A DNA stretch of 31,494 bases from Mycolicibacterium porcinum (GTDB lineage Bacteria > Actinomycetota > Actinomycetes > Mycobacteriales > Mycobacteriaceae): NCBI GenBank assembly GCA_001942045.1, contig MSTD01000058.1, forward strand, positions 1 to 31,494. Reading direction: 5' to 3'. A model generated the notes under the pieces. It did no database searches. It was given only the letters and a program-made list of their open reading frames with translations, and had not been told where the DNA came from. Position 1 is the first letter of the stretch. Every line of letters starts with the position of its first letter. Shown piece after piece: positions 14,511 to 22,736 of this stretch. The translations under genes were made by a program, and so were the position numbers.

Positions 14511-15878
14511 CTACACCCCGCCGCGGCGGAGCATCCGCCCCTGTGCGGTCTTGAAGTCAATCTTCTTGCCGCGCAACCAGGTACTCGTCACGACGCCGGC
14601 GAGTGCACGTCCGTCATAGGGGCTGATCGGGTTCTTGTGGTGCAGCTTGTGCACGTCGACGACCTGCGCTGACTCAGGCTCGAAGATCGCGAAGTCAGCG
14701 TCGTAGCCCAGGGCGATCTTGCCCTTGTTGTTCAGGCCGGCGAGCGCGGCGGGTTTGGCCGCCATCCAGTCGATCACCCGCGTGAGCTCTATGCCGCGAC
14801 GCTTGGCCTCGGTCCAGATCAACGACAGGCCCAGCTGAAGCGACGCGACACCGCCCCATGCCACGCCGAAGTCACCGTTCTCGACGTCTTTCAGGTCGAT
14901 CGTCGACGGTGAGTGGTCAGAGACGATGCAGTCGATCGTGCCGTCGAGCAGGCCCTGCCACAGAAGTTCGCGATTCGACGCCTCACGGATCGGTGGGCAG
15001 CACTTGAATGCGGTTGCGCCGTTCGGGATCTCCTCGGCCAGCAGGGTCAAGTAGTGCGGGCACGTCTCGACGGAGATCTTCACGCCGTCGCGCTTCGCGG
15101 TGGCGAGCATCGGCAGTGCATCCGACGACGACAGGTGCAGGATATGCGCACGGGCACCGGTCCACCGAGCGCGCTCGATGACTTCGGCGATCGCCACGTT
15201 CTCGGCGCCGCGCGGCCGTGACGCCAGAAATCGTTCGTACCGGTCCCCCTCGGCCGAGGGGGCATGGTCGATGGCGCGGGAGTCTTCGGCGTGCACGATC
15301 ATCATGGAGTCGAAGCCAGCCAGCACGGCCATGTCCTTCTCCATCTCGTCCGCGTCGAGATGCGGGAACTCGTCGACGCCGGAGTGCAGCAGGAAGCACT
15401 TGAAGCCGAACACGCCGTCGTCGTGCAGACCGCGCAGATCGTCGGTGTTGCCGGGGATCGCGCCGCCCCAGAAACCGACGTCGATGTGTGTCTTGCCCGA
15501 TGCCGCCGCCCGCTTGGCGTTGAGCGCTTCAACATTGACCGTCGGCGGAATCGAGTTGAGCGGCATGTCGATCAGCGTGGTCACACCACCCGCCGCCGCT
15601 GCGCGGGTAGCGGAGTCGAACCCCTCCCACTCGGTGCGGCCCGGCTCGTTGACGTGCACATGGGTGTCGACCAACCCCGGGATCATCACCTCCTTGTCGG
15701 TGAGTTCGATGATCTCCGCGCCGGTGAGTCCACTCCCCAGCGGCTCGATCGCGACGACGCGACCGTCGCGGATTCCGATCTCACGGGGGACGATTCCCGC
15801 CGTCGTCAGGGTCCGTTCCCCGCGGACCACCAGGTCGTAATCGGGACGATTCGACTGTTCGGGGGCGTCGGCGGTCAT
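14511..15878 (-). CDS. allB: Allantoinase
   Basis: A 455-residue cyclic amidohydrolase. The ATG at 15878 has GGAGAG six bases upstream; longer in-frame starts reach into the promoter and operator and are less likely. It opens the allantoin ring to allantoate. Metal ligands are visible: DTHVHVNEP (His73, His75), GFKCFLLH (carboxylated Lys160), IVHAED (His196), AHILHLSS (His248) and SDHSPST (Asp321), the full dihydroorotase/allantoinase set. It is transcribed away from the permease gene; the 223-bp space between them holds two putative IclR-type operators, one of them only 29 bases before this start. Confidence 0.95.
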   Translation of the reverse strand: MTADAPEQSNRPDYDLVVRGERTLTTAGIVPREIGIRDGRVVAIEPLGSGLTGAEIIELTDKEVMIPGLVDTHVHVNEPGRTEWEGFDSATRAAAAGGVTTLIDMPLNSIPPTVNVEALNAKRAAASGKTHIDVGFWGGAIPGNTDDLRGLHDDGVFGFKCFLLHSGVDEFPHLDADEMEKDMAVLAGFDSMMIVHAEDSRAIDHAPSAEGDRYERFLASRPRGAENVAIAEVIERARWTGARAHILHLSSSDALPMLATAKRDGVKISVETCPHYLTLLAEEIPNGATAFKCCPPIREASNRELLWQGLLDGTIDCIVSDHSPSTIDLKDVENGDFGVAWGGVASLQLGLSLIWTEAKRRGIELTRVIDWMAAKPAALAGLNNKGKIALGYDADFAIFEPESAQVVDVHKLHHKNPISPYDGRALAGVVTSTWLRGKKIDFKTAQGRMLRRGGV

Positions 15879-15906
15879 CGGCAGCTCTCCGTTGTTACGA
15901 ACATGA

Positions 15907-15921
15907 TTCCTCATCGTGGAA
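15907..15921 (+). promoter_or_regulatory. Putative AllR (IclR-type) operator 1
   Basis: TTCCTCATCGTGGAA: an imperfect palindrome upstream of allB. The following GTAGAAC is repeated after the site at 20607. Confidence 0.6.
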
Positions 15922-16036
15922 GTAGAACCCCATCTTAGAGAAAGATTAAGTGTGAGGGCCGACACAGTCAATCGGGCCAAAAGCTTGACACGCGGCATCT
16001 GCGTGCGCGTTACTTATCAAAACTGTGGAGTATTTC

Positions 16037-16051
16037 TTCCGCACAGTGGAA
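16037..16051 (+). promoter_or_regulatory. Putative AllR (IclR-type) operator 2
   Basis: TTCCGCACAGTGGAA: palindrome, 50 bases before the permease start. A further half-site-like TGTGGAG lies at 16024-16030. Confidence 0.65.
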
Positions 16052-16101
16052 TATTGGCGACGACGCTGAGTGTCGGCGCTCCGACCGTGACAGGCTTATT
16101 C

Positions 16102-17607
16102 ATGAGCACAGAGTCCACCGGGCTCATCGACGACTCCAATCGTGACGATGTAACCCCGTTCGCCCAGGTCAGTCCGCATCTGTATAACGCCGATCTCGCG
16201 CCCACCAAGCGTGAAGGTCGACGGTGGGGCGCGTACAACATCTTCACGTTGTGGGCCAACGACGTGCACAGCCTGGGCAACTACTCGTTCGCCATCGGGC
16301 TGTTCGCGCTCGGCCTCGGCGGGTGGCAGATCCTGGTGGCGCTCGGACTCGGCGGCGCCTTCCTCTTCCTGCTGCTGAGCCTTTCCGGGTTCATGGGAGA
16401 AAAGACCGGCGTCCCGTTCCCGGTGATGAGCCGCATCGCGTTCGGCATCCGCGGCGCGCAGATCCCCGCCATCGTCCGCGGCGCGGTCGCGATCGCATGG
16501 TTCGGCATCCAGACCTACCTCGCGTCCGTGGTGCTGCGCATCTTGATCATCGCGCTCGCACCGTCGGCCCAGACCCTGGACTCGAACAGCTTCCTGGGGT
16601 TGTCGACGCTCGGTTGGATCTCTTTCGTCGCGCTGTGGGTGATCCAGGTGGTCATCGTCAGCTACGGCATGGAAATGATCCGCAAGTACGAGGCGTTCGC
16701 CGGTCCGGTCATTCTGATCACGATGGTCTCCCTCGCGATCTGGATGCTGAACAACGCCGACTGGTCGATCGCGTGGACGACGCCCGATTCGCTGACCGGC
16801 ATCGACATGTGGCTGAAGATCGTCGGCGGCGCCAGCTTGTGGGTCGCGATCTACGGCACGTTCGTCCTCAACTTCTGCGACTTCACCCGTAACGCGACGT
16901 CGAAGCGGGCGATCGTGAAAGGCAACTTCTGGGGCATCCCGCTCAACATGCTGGTGTTCGGCGGCATCGTCATCACCTTGGCCGGCGCTCAGTTCCGCAT
17001 CGACGGACGCATCATCGACGCGCCCGCCGACATCGTCAGGGAAGTCCCGAACACTCTCCTGCTGGTGCTCGCGGCACTCGCACTGCTGATCCTGACCGTC
17101 GCCGTGAACATGATGGCCAACTTCGTCGCACCGATCTATGCGCTCAACAACCTGTTCCCGAAGCACCTGAACTTCCGTCGCGCAGCATTCATCTCGGCCG
17201 TCATCGGCCTGGTGATCCTGCCGTGGAACCTGTACAACTCCCCTGCCGTCATCAACTACTTCCTGGGTGGCCTCGGTGCCATCCTCGGGCCTCTGTTCGG
17301 CATCATCATGGCCGACTACTGGCTGGTGCGTCGCTCCAACATCAACGTGCTGGCCCTGTTCACGACCGACGCCAAGGGTGAGTACCACTACGTGAAGGGC
17401 ATCAACGTGCGCGCCGTGGTCGCCCTCGTCATCACCGCGGTAGTGGCACTCCTGCTGGCGTTCGTTCCGGCGTTCAAAGTCATCTCGGAGTTCTCCTGGT
17501 TCATCGGCGCGGGGCTCGGTGCGATCGTGTACTTGGTAGTCGCAGACCGCCGAGGTCCGTTCAACGATGTCTCCGGCGAACCGATCGCCGTGGCCAGCAC
17601 GCACTAG
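16102..17607 (+). CDS. NCS1-family allantoin/hydantoin permease
   Basis: A 501-residue integral membrane protein with about 12 hydrophobic helices. The ATG at 16102 is chosen because the preceding part of the frame covers the operator region. NCS1 signatures are present: GAYNIFTLWANDVHSLGNYS in the first helix region, then GVPFPVMSRIAFGIRGA, and FCDFTRN in the middle of the chain; the C-terminal half has IMADYWLVRR, a typical NCS1 motif. Members (Mhp1, PucI, Fur-type) import hydantoins, allantoin or nucleobases with Na or H. The neighbours, allantoinase and racemase, make allantoin the likely substrate. The racemase gene follows after 11 bases and should be co-transcribed. Confidence 0.92.
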   Translation: MSTESTGLIDDSNRDDVTPFAQVSPHLYNADLAPTKREGRRWGAYNIFTLWANDVHSLGNYSFAIGLFALGLGGWQILVALGLGGAFLFLLLSLSGFMGEKTGVPFPVMSRIAFGIRGAQIPAIVRGAVAIAWFGIQTYLASVVLRILIIALAPSAQTLDSNSFLGLSTLGWISFVALWVIQVVIVSYGMEMIRKYEAFAGPVILITMVSLAIWMLNNADWSIAWTTPDSLTGIDMWLKIVGGASLWVAIYGTFVLNFCDFTRNATSKRAIVKGNFWGIPLNMLVFGGIVITLAGAQFRIDGRIIDAPADIVREVPNTLLLVLAALALLILTVAVNMMANFVAPIYALNNLFPKHLNFRRAAFISAVIGLVILPWNLYNSPAVINYFLGGLGAILGPLFGIIMADYWLVRRSNINVLALFTTDAKGEYHYVKGINVRAVVALVITAVVALLLAFVPAFKVISEFSWFIGAGLGAIVYLVVADRRGPFNDVSGEPIAVASTH

Positions 17608-17618
17608 TAGGGACCGTC

Positions 17619-18341
17619 ATGAGAATCCTCGTAGCCAACGTCAACACGACGGTCTCGATGACCGATGCGATCGCCGAGTCGGCGCGCGGTGTCGCGTCGC
17701 CGGGAACCGAGATCGTCGGTATCACACCGCGTTTCGGTGCGGACTCGTGCGAAGGAAACTTTGAGAGCTACCTCGCGGCCATCGCTGTCATGGACGCGAT
17801 CACGTCGTACCCCGAGCCGTTCGACGCGGTGATTCAGGCCGGATACGGCGAGCACGGCCGGGAAGGTCTGCAGGAGTTGCTCGACGTCCCGGTGGTTGAC
17901 ATCACCGAGGCGGCCGCGTCGACCGCGATGTATCTCGGACACAAGTACTCGGTCGTCACCACGCTCGATCGCACCGTCCCGCTCATCGAAGACCGTCTCA
18001 AACTCGCCGGACTCGACGCACGATGCGCGTCGGTGCGGGCGTCGGGACTCGGTGTGCTCGAACTCGAATCAGATCCCGATCGGGCGGTCGAGGCGATCGT
18101 CCGGCAGGCGCGAGAGGCCGTCGAGAACGATCACGCCGAAGTGATCTGTCTCGGCTGCGGCGGTATGGCCGAGCTCGAAGAGAAGGTGAAGGCCGCGACC
18201 GGCGTGCCGATCGTCGACGGAGTCCGCTCGGCGGTCACCATCGCCGAAGGGCTGGTCCGGATGGGCCTGTCCACGTCCAAGGTGCGGACCTACGCGACTC
18301 CCCGCGAGAAGAAGGTCATCGGCTGGCCTTTTCAGTTGTAG
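17619..18341 (+). CDS. Asp/Glu/hydantoin racemase-family protein, probable allantoin racemase
   Basis: A 240-residue protein of the HyuE family. It would interconvert allantoin enantiomers so that allantoinase can use both. The N-terminal ILVANVNTTVSMT is the substrate-cradle strand of the family. Racemases of this family use two cysteines. The second is seen at Cys180 in CLGCGGMAEL. The first is normally in an ACFGDPG-type motif, but here the aligned segment is QAGYGEHG and position 75 is Gly. This may be a subgroup with altered chemistry (see the findings). A strong hairpin terminator follows 19 bases after the stop. Gene order after the permease supports a role in allantoin uptake and use. 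Confidence 0.85.
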   Translation: MRILVANVNTTVSMTDAIAESARGVASPGTEIVGITPRFGADSCEGNFESYLAAIAVMDAITSYPEPFDAVIQAGYGEHGREGLQELLDVPVVDITEAAASTAMYLGHKYSVVTTLDRTVPLIEDRLKLAGLDARCASVRASGLGVLELESDPDRAVEAIVRQAREAVENDHAEVICLGCGGMAELEEKVKAATGVPIVDGVRSAVTIAEGLVRMGLSTSKVRTYATPREKKVIGWPFQL

Positions 18342-18360
18342 GCCAACGATATAGACGACA

Positions 18361-18391
18361 CCGGGCGCCTCCGAAGAGGCGCCCGGTTTTT
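18361..18391 (+). terminator. Rho-independent terminator after the permease-racemase operon
   Basis: A perfect 11-bp GC stem (CCGGGCGCCTC / GAGGCGCCCGG) with a CGAA tetraloop, followed by five T. The T run is on the plus side, so it mainly ends the permease-racemase transcript; the hairpin may also serve the convergent allE transcript. Confidence 0.92.
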
Positions 18392-18395
18392 CGCG

Positions 18396-19223
18396 TCAGA
18401 GCATGATCTGGCGGTTGACGTCCTTGTACAGCAGGTACCGGAAGTTCGACGGGCCGCCCGCGTAGCACGCCTGCGGGCAGAAGGCGCGCAGCGAGAGGAA
18501 GTCGCCTTCCTGAACTTCCACCCAGTCTCCGTTGAGGTGATAGACGGCCTTGCCCTCGAGCATCAGGAGGCCGTGCTCCATGACATGGGTCTCGGCGAAC
18601 GGAATAGTCGCGCCGGGTTCGAAAGTGACGATGTTGACGTGCATGTCGTACCCGAGGTCCTGCGGGTCGAGCATGCGGGTCGTGCGCCATTTGCCGTCGG
18701 TGCCCGGCATGGCCGACGGTTCGATGTCCTGCTCGTTGCCGAACTTGACCGACACCGGGTGGCCCTCGATGGCCTCATAGCGCTTGCGGATCCACACGAA
18801 CGTCGCATCGACGTCGCCGTTGTTGTGGGCCGACCAGTCGGTGCCGGCAGGAAGGTAGGCGAAGCCGCCCTCGGTGAGGGTCTGCGACTGGCCTGCCGCG
18901 TCGACGGTGAGCGCGCCGGAGGTGACGAACAGGAAGCTCTGCACCTCGGGCTGCGGCTCGGGTCGCTGTGCCCCGCCGCCCGGCTTGACCTCGACGATCG
19001 CCTGGTAATACGTCGTCGCACCTCCGGCGACCGGCCGGTTGATGATCCACGCGCGCGTATCGGTCCATTCCGGGAACACCGAAGTGACGATGTCCGAGAG
19101 GACGCCGCGCGGGATCACCGTGTAGGCCTCGGTGACGATGGCGCGATCGGTCAGCAGATCGGTCTGCGGGGGCAGGCCGCCGCGAGGCGTGTAGTACGAC
19201 GCTTTGGTCACTGCGGGGGTCAT
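18396..19223 (-). CDS. allE: (S)-Ureidoglycine aminohydrolase
   Basis: A 275-residue bicupin. It converts (S)-ureidoglycine to (S)-ureidoglycolate and ammonia with Mn. The N-terminal cupin (about 35-150) has the YYQAIVEVKPGGGAQ strand and a degenerate metal site. The C-terminal cupin (about 190-270) carries the ligands seen in plant and bacterial enzymes: Glu211, His213 and His217 in AETHVMEHG, Gln251 in PQACYAGG, and the catalytic-type lysine Lys267 in YKDVNRQ. The start ATG overlaps the stop of the DUF6986 gene by four bases (ATGA), so the two are translationally coupled. Its substrate requires an allantoate amidohydrolase, which is not in the window. Confidence 0.95.
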   Translation of the reverse strand: MTPAVTKASYYTPRGGLPPQTDLLTDRAIVTEAYTVIPRGVLSDIVTSVFPEWTDTRAWIINRPVAGGATTYYQAIVEVKPGGGAQRPEPQPEVQSFLFVTSGALTVDAAGQSQTLTEGGFAYLPAGTDWSAHNNGDVDATFVWIRKRYEAIEGHPVSVKFGNEQDIEPSAMPGTDGKWRTTRMLDPQDLGYDMHVNIVTFEPGATIPFAETHVMEHGLLMLEGKAVYHLNGDWVEVQEGDFLSLRAFCPQACYAGGPSNFRYLLYKDVNRQIML

Positions 19224-20497
19224 TGATTGCTCCTGGTTGTGCGGCCGAGCGCGATGTCACGCACGGTGGACGTGGACAGATCGGTGGCGGTCTCGATCTC
19301 GTCGGCGGTGAGGGCGCCGCACACGCTGCCGCGGTGGATCACGTTGGCGAGTGCGCGGGCGGTGGCCGGCTCGTCCATGACGGTCGAGTCGAGTCGGTGA
19401 ACGTAGTTGCGCAGGCGGGTCGCGGCGGGCGCGAAGGCGCCGCGGTAGAACGCGTAGGTCGCCAGGTATCGGGTGACGAGTTGGGCGGGGTGCATGTCCC
19501 AGCCCTGGTAGATGCCGCGTTCCAGATGGCGCCGGACGAGGCGCGCGTGCAGCTTCCAGGCCATGGCGACGTTCTCGGGGTCGCCGACCGGCAGGATGTT
19601 GGTCGAGCCGTCGGACATGTGAACGCCGGTGCCTGCGACGGCGAGCTGCATGACGTTCTTGGCGTGGTCTGCGGCGGGATGCTCCATCGACTGGTACGCG
19701 GCGGCGATACCGAGGGACGCCGAGTAGTCATAGGTGCCGTAGTGCAATGAGCTGACGCGCCCCTGGCCGGCGTGGATGAACTGGGCGACGGGTGCGCGGC
19801 CATCGGCGCCCAGAATCGCCTGCGGTGTCTCGACCTGCACTTCGAAGCGGATACGGCCGGCCGGCAGCCCGTTGGCATCTTCGAGGGCGCTCGCGACCAT
19901 GACCATCGCCTCGACCTGGTCGACAGACGTCACCTTGGGCAGGGTGAGGGTCAGGCCGTCGGGCAGGCCCCCGGATTCGACGAGGCCGCTGACGAACATG
20001 TCGAGCGTGCGCAGTCCACGCGCCCGGGTACCTGCCTCAAAGCACTTGAATCGGGTGCCGACGAACGGCGTCGAAGTGCCTGCGTCGAGCGCGATCCGCA
20101 GTGCGGCGATCGCCTGTGCGACGTCGGCGTCCTCGGTCGCGTCGTCGAAAGTGCCGTAGCCGTCCTCGAAGTCGATGCGGAGGTCTTCGATCGGCTCGGT
20201 GGTCAGCTTGTGCTCGACGAGGGTTGCGAGGGTCTCGGGCGCACAGTCGGTTGCGCTGTCGGCCCCGACGAGTGAGGCCACCGCGTCGAGCCCGCCCGCC
20301 TCTTTCGCCGCGGCGAGCGCACTGGTTCCCCAGTCGCCGGGCATCGTCGCCGTATACCGGTTGCCCGGGATGTACACCGTGTGGACCGGCTGCCGACGGC
20401 CGTCGTCGCCGGGGTACCGGTTCGCCAATTGTGTGTCGGCGTCCGAGAGGCGGCGGTCGACGTCGGCCAGCACCGCATCGTCGAGGCGTCGTATCAC
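19220..20497 (-). CDS. DUF6986, HpcH/HpaI aldolase/citrate-lyase-like protein
   Basis: A 425-residue protein from a GTG at 20497 with GGAAGGGG six bases upstream. It is a TIM-barrel member of the HpcH/HpaI-CitE-malate synthase fold: LRIDFEDGYGTFDD with acidic residues Glu111 and Asp112, FKCFEAGTRARGLRTLD with basic residues for the acid substrate, FEVQVETPQAIL with Glu223 as likely Mg ligand, and YGTYDYSASLG with Asp257. The substrate is unknown. Its coupling to allE and control by the allantoin operators indicates a step in allantoin catabolism, perhaps handling ureidoglycolate or glyoxylate; this is inference. In several actinobacteria a member of this family sits beside allantoin genes. 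Confidence 0.8.
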   Translation of the reverse strand: MIRRLDDAVLADVDRRLSDADTQLANRYPGDDGRRQPVHTVYIPGNRYTATMPGDWGTSALAAAKEAGGLDAVASLVGADSATDCAPETLATLVEHKLTTEPIEDLRIDFEDGYGTFDDATEDADVAQAIAALRIALDAGTSTPFVGTRFKCFEAGTRARGLRTLDMFVSGLVESGGLPDGLTLTLPKVTSVDQVEAMVMVASALEDANGLPAGRIRFEVQVETPQAILGADGRAPVAQFIHAGQGRVSSLHYGTYDYSASLGIAAAYQSMEHPAADHAKNVMQLAVAGTGVHMSDGSTNILPVGDPENVAMAWKLHARLVRRHLERGIYQGWDMHPAQLVTRYLATYAFYRGAFAPAATRLRNYVHRLDSTVMDEPATARALANVIHRGSVCGALTADEIETATDLSTSTVRDIALGRTTRSNQ

Positions 20498-20538
20498 AGG
20501 TGTCCCCTTCCTCTCCGGAAGTCTCTGCCAAGACAGGA

Positions 20539-20553
20539 TTCCACATTGTGGAG
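20539..20553 (+). promoter_or_regulatory. Putative AllR (IclR-type) operator 3
   Basis: TTCCACATTGTGGAG: near-perfect palindrome with a perfect TCCACA-T-TGTGGA core, 41 bases upstream of the DUF6986 start. Confidence 0.65.
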
Positions 20554-20606
20554 TTTAATGCGAGGCCGAAATGCCCACGATGCGCCTCATTCTCCGGCGA
20601 TATCTT

Positions 20607-20621
20607 TTCCATATTGCGGAA
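20607..20621 (+). promoter_or_regulatory. Putative AllR (IclR-type) operator 4
   Basis: TTCCATATTGCGGAA: imperfect palindrome 53 bases upstream of the regulator gene, followed by GTAGAAC as at operator 1. It suggests autoregulation. Confidence 0.6.
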
Positions 20622-20674
20622 GTAGAACTGCGCATGTTGAATGGAACGAAAATCATCGGCCGGGAGTGGACTGT

Positions 20675-21436
20675 ATGGCGGAGAAATCGGGCGGCGTCCA
20701 ATCGGTGGAGCGGGCGTTCGAGTTGATGGAGCTGATCGGGCGCGCGGGCGGAGAGTGCTCATTGACGGAGTTGTCCGCAGAGTCTCCGTTGCCGCCGCCG
20801 ACGATTCACCGTCTGCTGCGCACGCTGGTCACCATCGGCTACGTGCGCCAACTGCCCAACCGCCGCTACGCCCTGGGGCCGAGATTGATTCGGCTGGGCG
20901 AAGTGGCGAACCGCCAGCTGGGCGCGGTCGCCGCTCCGGTGCTGCAGTCGTTGGTCGACGAACTGTCGGAGACGGCGAGTCTCGCCGTGCTCGACGGCGA
21001 CATGGTGATCTACACCGGGCAGGTTCTGCCCTCGAACCTGACGCAGACGAACAATGAGGTCGGCAAACGCGTCGGTCTGCACACGTCCGGGGTGGGCAAG
21101 GCTGTGTTGGGTGAGCTGGATGATGCGCGCATCTTGAAACTAATCACGCAGTCTGGACTTCCCGCACCGACCGAGAACAGTGCGTCCACCCTCTCGGCGA
21201 TGTTCGCGAACGTCGAGCGTGTGCGCGTCGACGGCTATGCCATCGACGACGAGGAGCTCGAGATCGGTGTTCGCTCCGTCGCGATGGCGGTGCCCGGCGC
21301 TCCGACCCCGATGGCAATCGGCATCTCTGGGCCCTCAGCTCATTTCAGTGAGGAGTTGATCGCCCGAGCCGTACCCGCGCTGAAGAAGGCGACCGGCGTG
21401 ATCTCGGAAGCCCTGATCGGAGCGAGGGAACAGTAG
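20675..21436 (+). CDS. allR: IclR-family transcriptional regulator, AllR-like
   Basis: A 253-residue regulator. The ATG at 20675 has GGGAG eight bases upstream; the frame is open well upstream over the promoter but is not coding there. Residues about 8-75 form the winged helix-turn-helix (QSVERAFELMELIGRAGGEC, then TIHRLLRTLVTIGYVRQ). Residues about 80-250 are the effector-binding domain, with KRVGLHTSGVGKAVLGEL and GYAIDDEELEIGVRSVA, the usual IclR effector motifs. In E. coli AllR represses the allantoin genes and senses glyoxylate/allantoin; here position beside the cluster and four palindromes of one type in its promoter regions support the same job. The name is by analogy. Confidence 0.9.
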   Translation: MAEKSGGVQSVERAFELMELIGRAGGECSLTELSAESPLPPPTIHRLLRTLVTIGYVRQLPNRRYALGPRLIRLGEVANRQLGAVAAPVLQSLVDELSETASLAVLDGDMVIYTGQVLPSNLTQTNNEVGKRVGLHTSGVGKAVLGELDDARILKLITQSGLPAPTENSASTLSAMFANVERVRVDGYAIDDEELEIGVRSVAMAVPGAPTPMAIGISGPSAHFSEELIARAVPALKKATGVISEALIGAREQ

Positions 21437-21464
21437 ACCTCCTGGAACCGCCCTCGCTCGCGAC

Positions 21465-21478
21465 TAGAACGTGTTCTA
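21465..21478 (+). promoter_or_regulatory. KstR-type operator upstream of the esterase gene
   Basis: TAGAACGTGTTCTA fits the KstR consensus TnnAACnnGTTnnA perfectly. It ends nine bases before the ATG at 21488, so binding would block transcription or initiation of that gene. Confidence 0.75.
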
Positions 21479-21487
21479 ATTCGGGTC

Positions 21488-22645
21488 ATGTCCAGTCCGG
21501 CGGAGGGGCACGCCGACCCCGCGTTCGCGGAAGTGAAAGCCGTCTTTGAAGCAGGTTTGGCCGACGGCGACGACCTCGGCGCCGCGGTGGCGGTGATCGT
21601 CGACGGTCGCACGGTGGTGGATCTGTGGGGAGGCATCGCCGACAGACGGACCGGACGTCCGTGGACGCGAGACACCGCGTGTCCGACCTTTTCCTGCACC
21701 AAGGGTGTGACGGCAACCGCGGCCCTCATGGTCGCCCAGCAGTACGGCCACGGCGCCGACGAACCGGTGAGCAGCTGGTGGCCGGAATTCGCACGACACG
21801 ACAAGCACGAAACCACGCTGAGCGACCTGATGACGCACCGCGCCGGGTTGCCCGTGTTGGAGCACCCGGTTTCGGTGGCCGATGCCGCGGATCCCGCGGC
21901 CATGGCCGACCTGTTGGCGGGCCAATCCCCGCTCTGGCAGCCCGGCACCGAACATGGTTATCACGCTTTGACTTTCGGATGGCTGGTCGGCGAATACGTG
22001 CGCCGCCACACCGGTATGACAGTCGGCGAGTTCACTCGGCGCCACGTGGGCGATCAGTTGGTCATCGGCGCTTCCGGCGCGGCGGTGCGCGAAGCTGCCC
22101 GCGTGAGTTCGCCGCCTCCCGAGCAGCGTGCCTGGAGCACCGAGAACGCGCCGCCGATACCCGACGACACCGTCGCCGAGATGATGGCCGCGTTCGCCGA
22201 CTCAGAATCGCTGTTCATCCGAGCAGCATCGAATCCCGTTGCTTCCTACAATGATCCGGATGTATTGGCGGGCGGCTGGCCCGCGTCTGGCCTAGTCACC
22301 ACCGCTCGTGATCTGGCCACATTCTATGGCGACCTGATCAGCGGGACCCTGGTCGCCCAGGGCCTTCTGCAGGAGGCGATCATCGAACGCGTACGCGGCC
22401 AAGACCTGGTGCTGCGCTTGGAAAGTGCATTCGGGCTCGGCTACATGCTGCCGTCACAGAACTTCGTGGTGCCCGAACCTGCGCAACGGACTGCTTTCGG
22501 TCACCCGGGGGCCGGGGGCTCGGTGGGACTGGCAGATCTCGAACACAAGGTCTCTTTCGCCTTCGTGCCCAATCTGCGCCGCGACTGGCTGGCCGGTGAT
22601 CGTCGTGCCTATCGGCTCATCGCCGCGGTGTACGACGCGCTGTGA
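21488..22645 (+). CDS. Class C beta-lactamase-fold serine hydrolase / family VIII carboxylesterase
   Basis: A 385-residue protein from the ATG at 21488. The nucleophile motif is FSCTKG with Ser69 and Lys72 (S-x-x-K); the second motif is Tyr158 in GYHALTFGW (Y-x-x), and GHPGAGGSVG occupies the third (KTG-like) position. This is the pattern of family VIII esterases and the mycobacterial Lip proteins of the beta-lactamase type (LipD, LipE, LipL, LipP). No signal peptide is visible, so it is likely cytoplasmic and acts on esters rather than beta-lactams. A KstR-type operator directly before the start suggests control by sterol-derived CoA thioesters and a place in steroid metabolism. The substrate is not known. 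Confidence 0.88.
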   Translation: MSSPAEGHADPAFAEVKAVFEAGLADGDDLGAAVAVIVDGRTVVDLWGGIADRRTGRPWTRDTACPTFSCTKGVTATAALMVAQQYGHGADEPVSSWWPEFARHDKHETTLSDLMTHRAGLPVLEHPVSVADAADPAAMADLLAGQSPLWQPGTEHGYHALTFGWLVGEYVRRHTGMTVGEFTRRHVGDQLVIGASGAAVREAARVSSPPPEQRAWSTENAPPIPDDTVAEMMAAFADSESLFIRAASNPVASYNDPDVLAGGWPASGLVTTARDLATFYGDLISGTLVAQGLLQEAIIERVRGQDLVLRLESAFGLGYMLPSQNFVVPEPAQRTAFGHPGAGGSVGLADLEHKVSFAFVPNLRRDWLAGDRRAYRLIAAVYDAL

Positions 22646-22736
22646 CACCGCGACGCAACCGACACGCCCACGCCGTCGGCACTCGGCATCGAGCCGTTTC
22701 TTGAAGGGCTCGAGCATTTCCTGAAGTGTTGCGAGG

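Noticed and set aside
13578..14672. 364-residue plus-strand frame opposite the SGNH hydrolase and allantoinase end
   Set aside because: It spans two real genes on the other strand and has no motif or ribosome site.
16096..17604. 502-residue minus-strand frame opposite the permease
   Set aside because: It is a high-GC shadow full of Arg, Asp, His and Gln, without motifs; the permease frame is clearly the gene.
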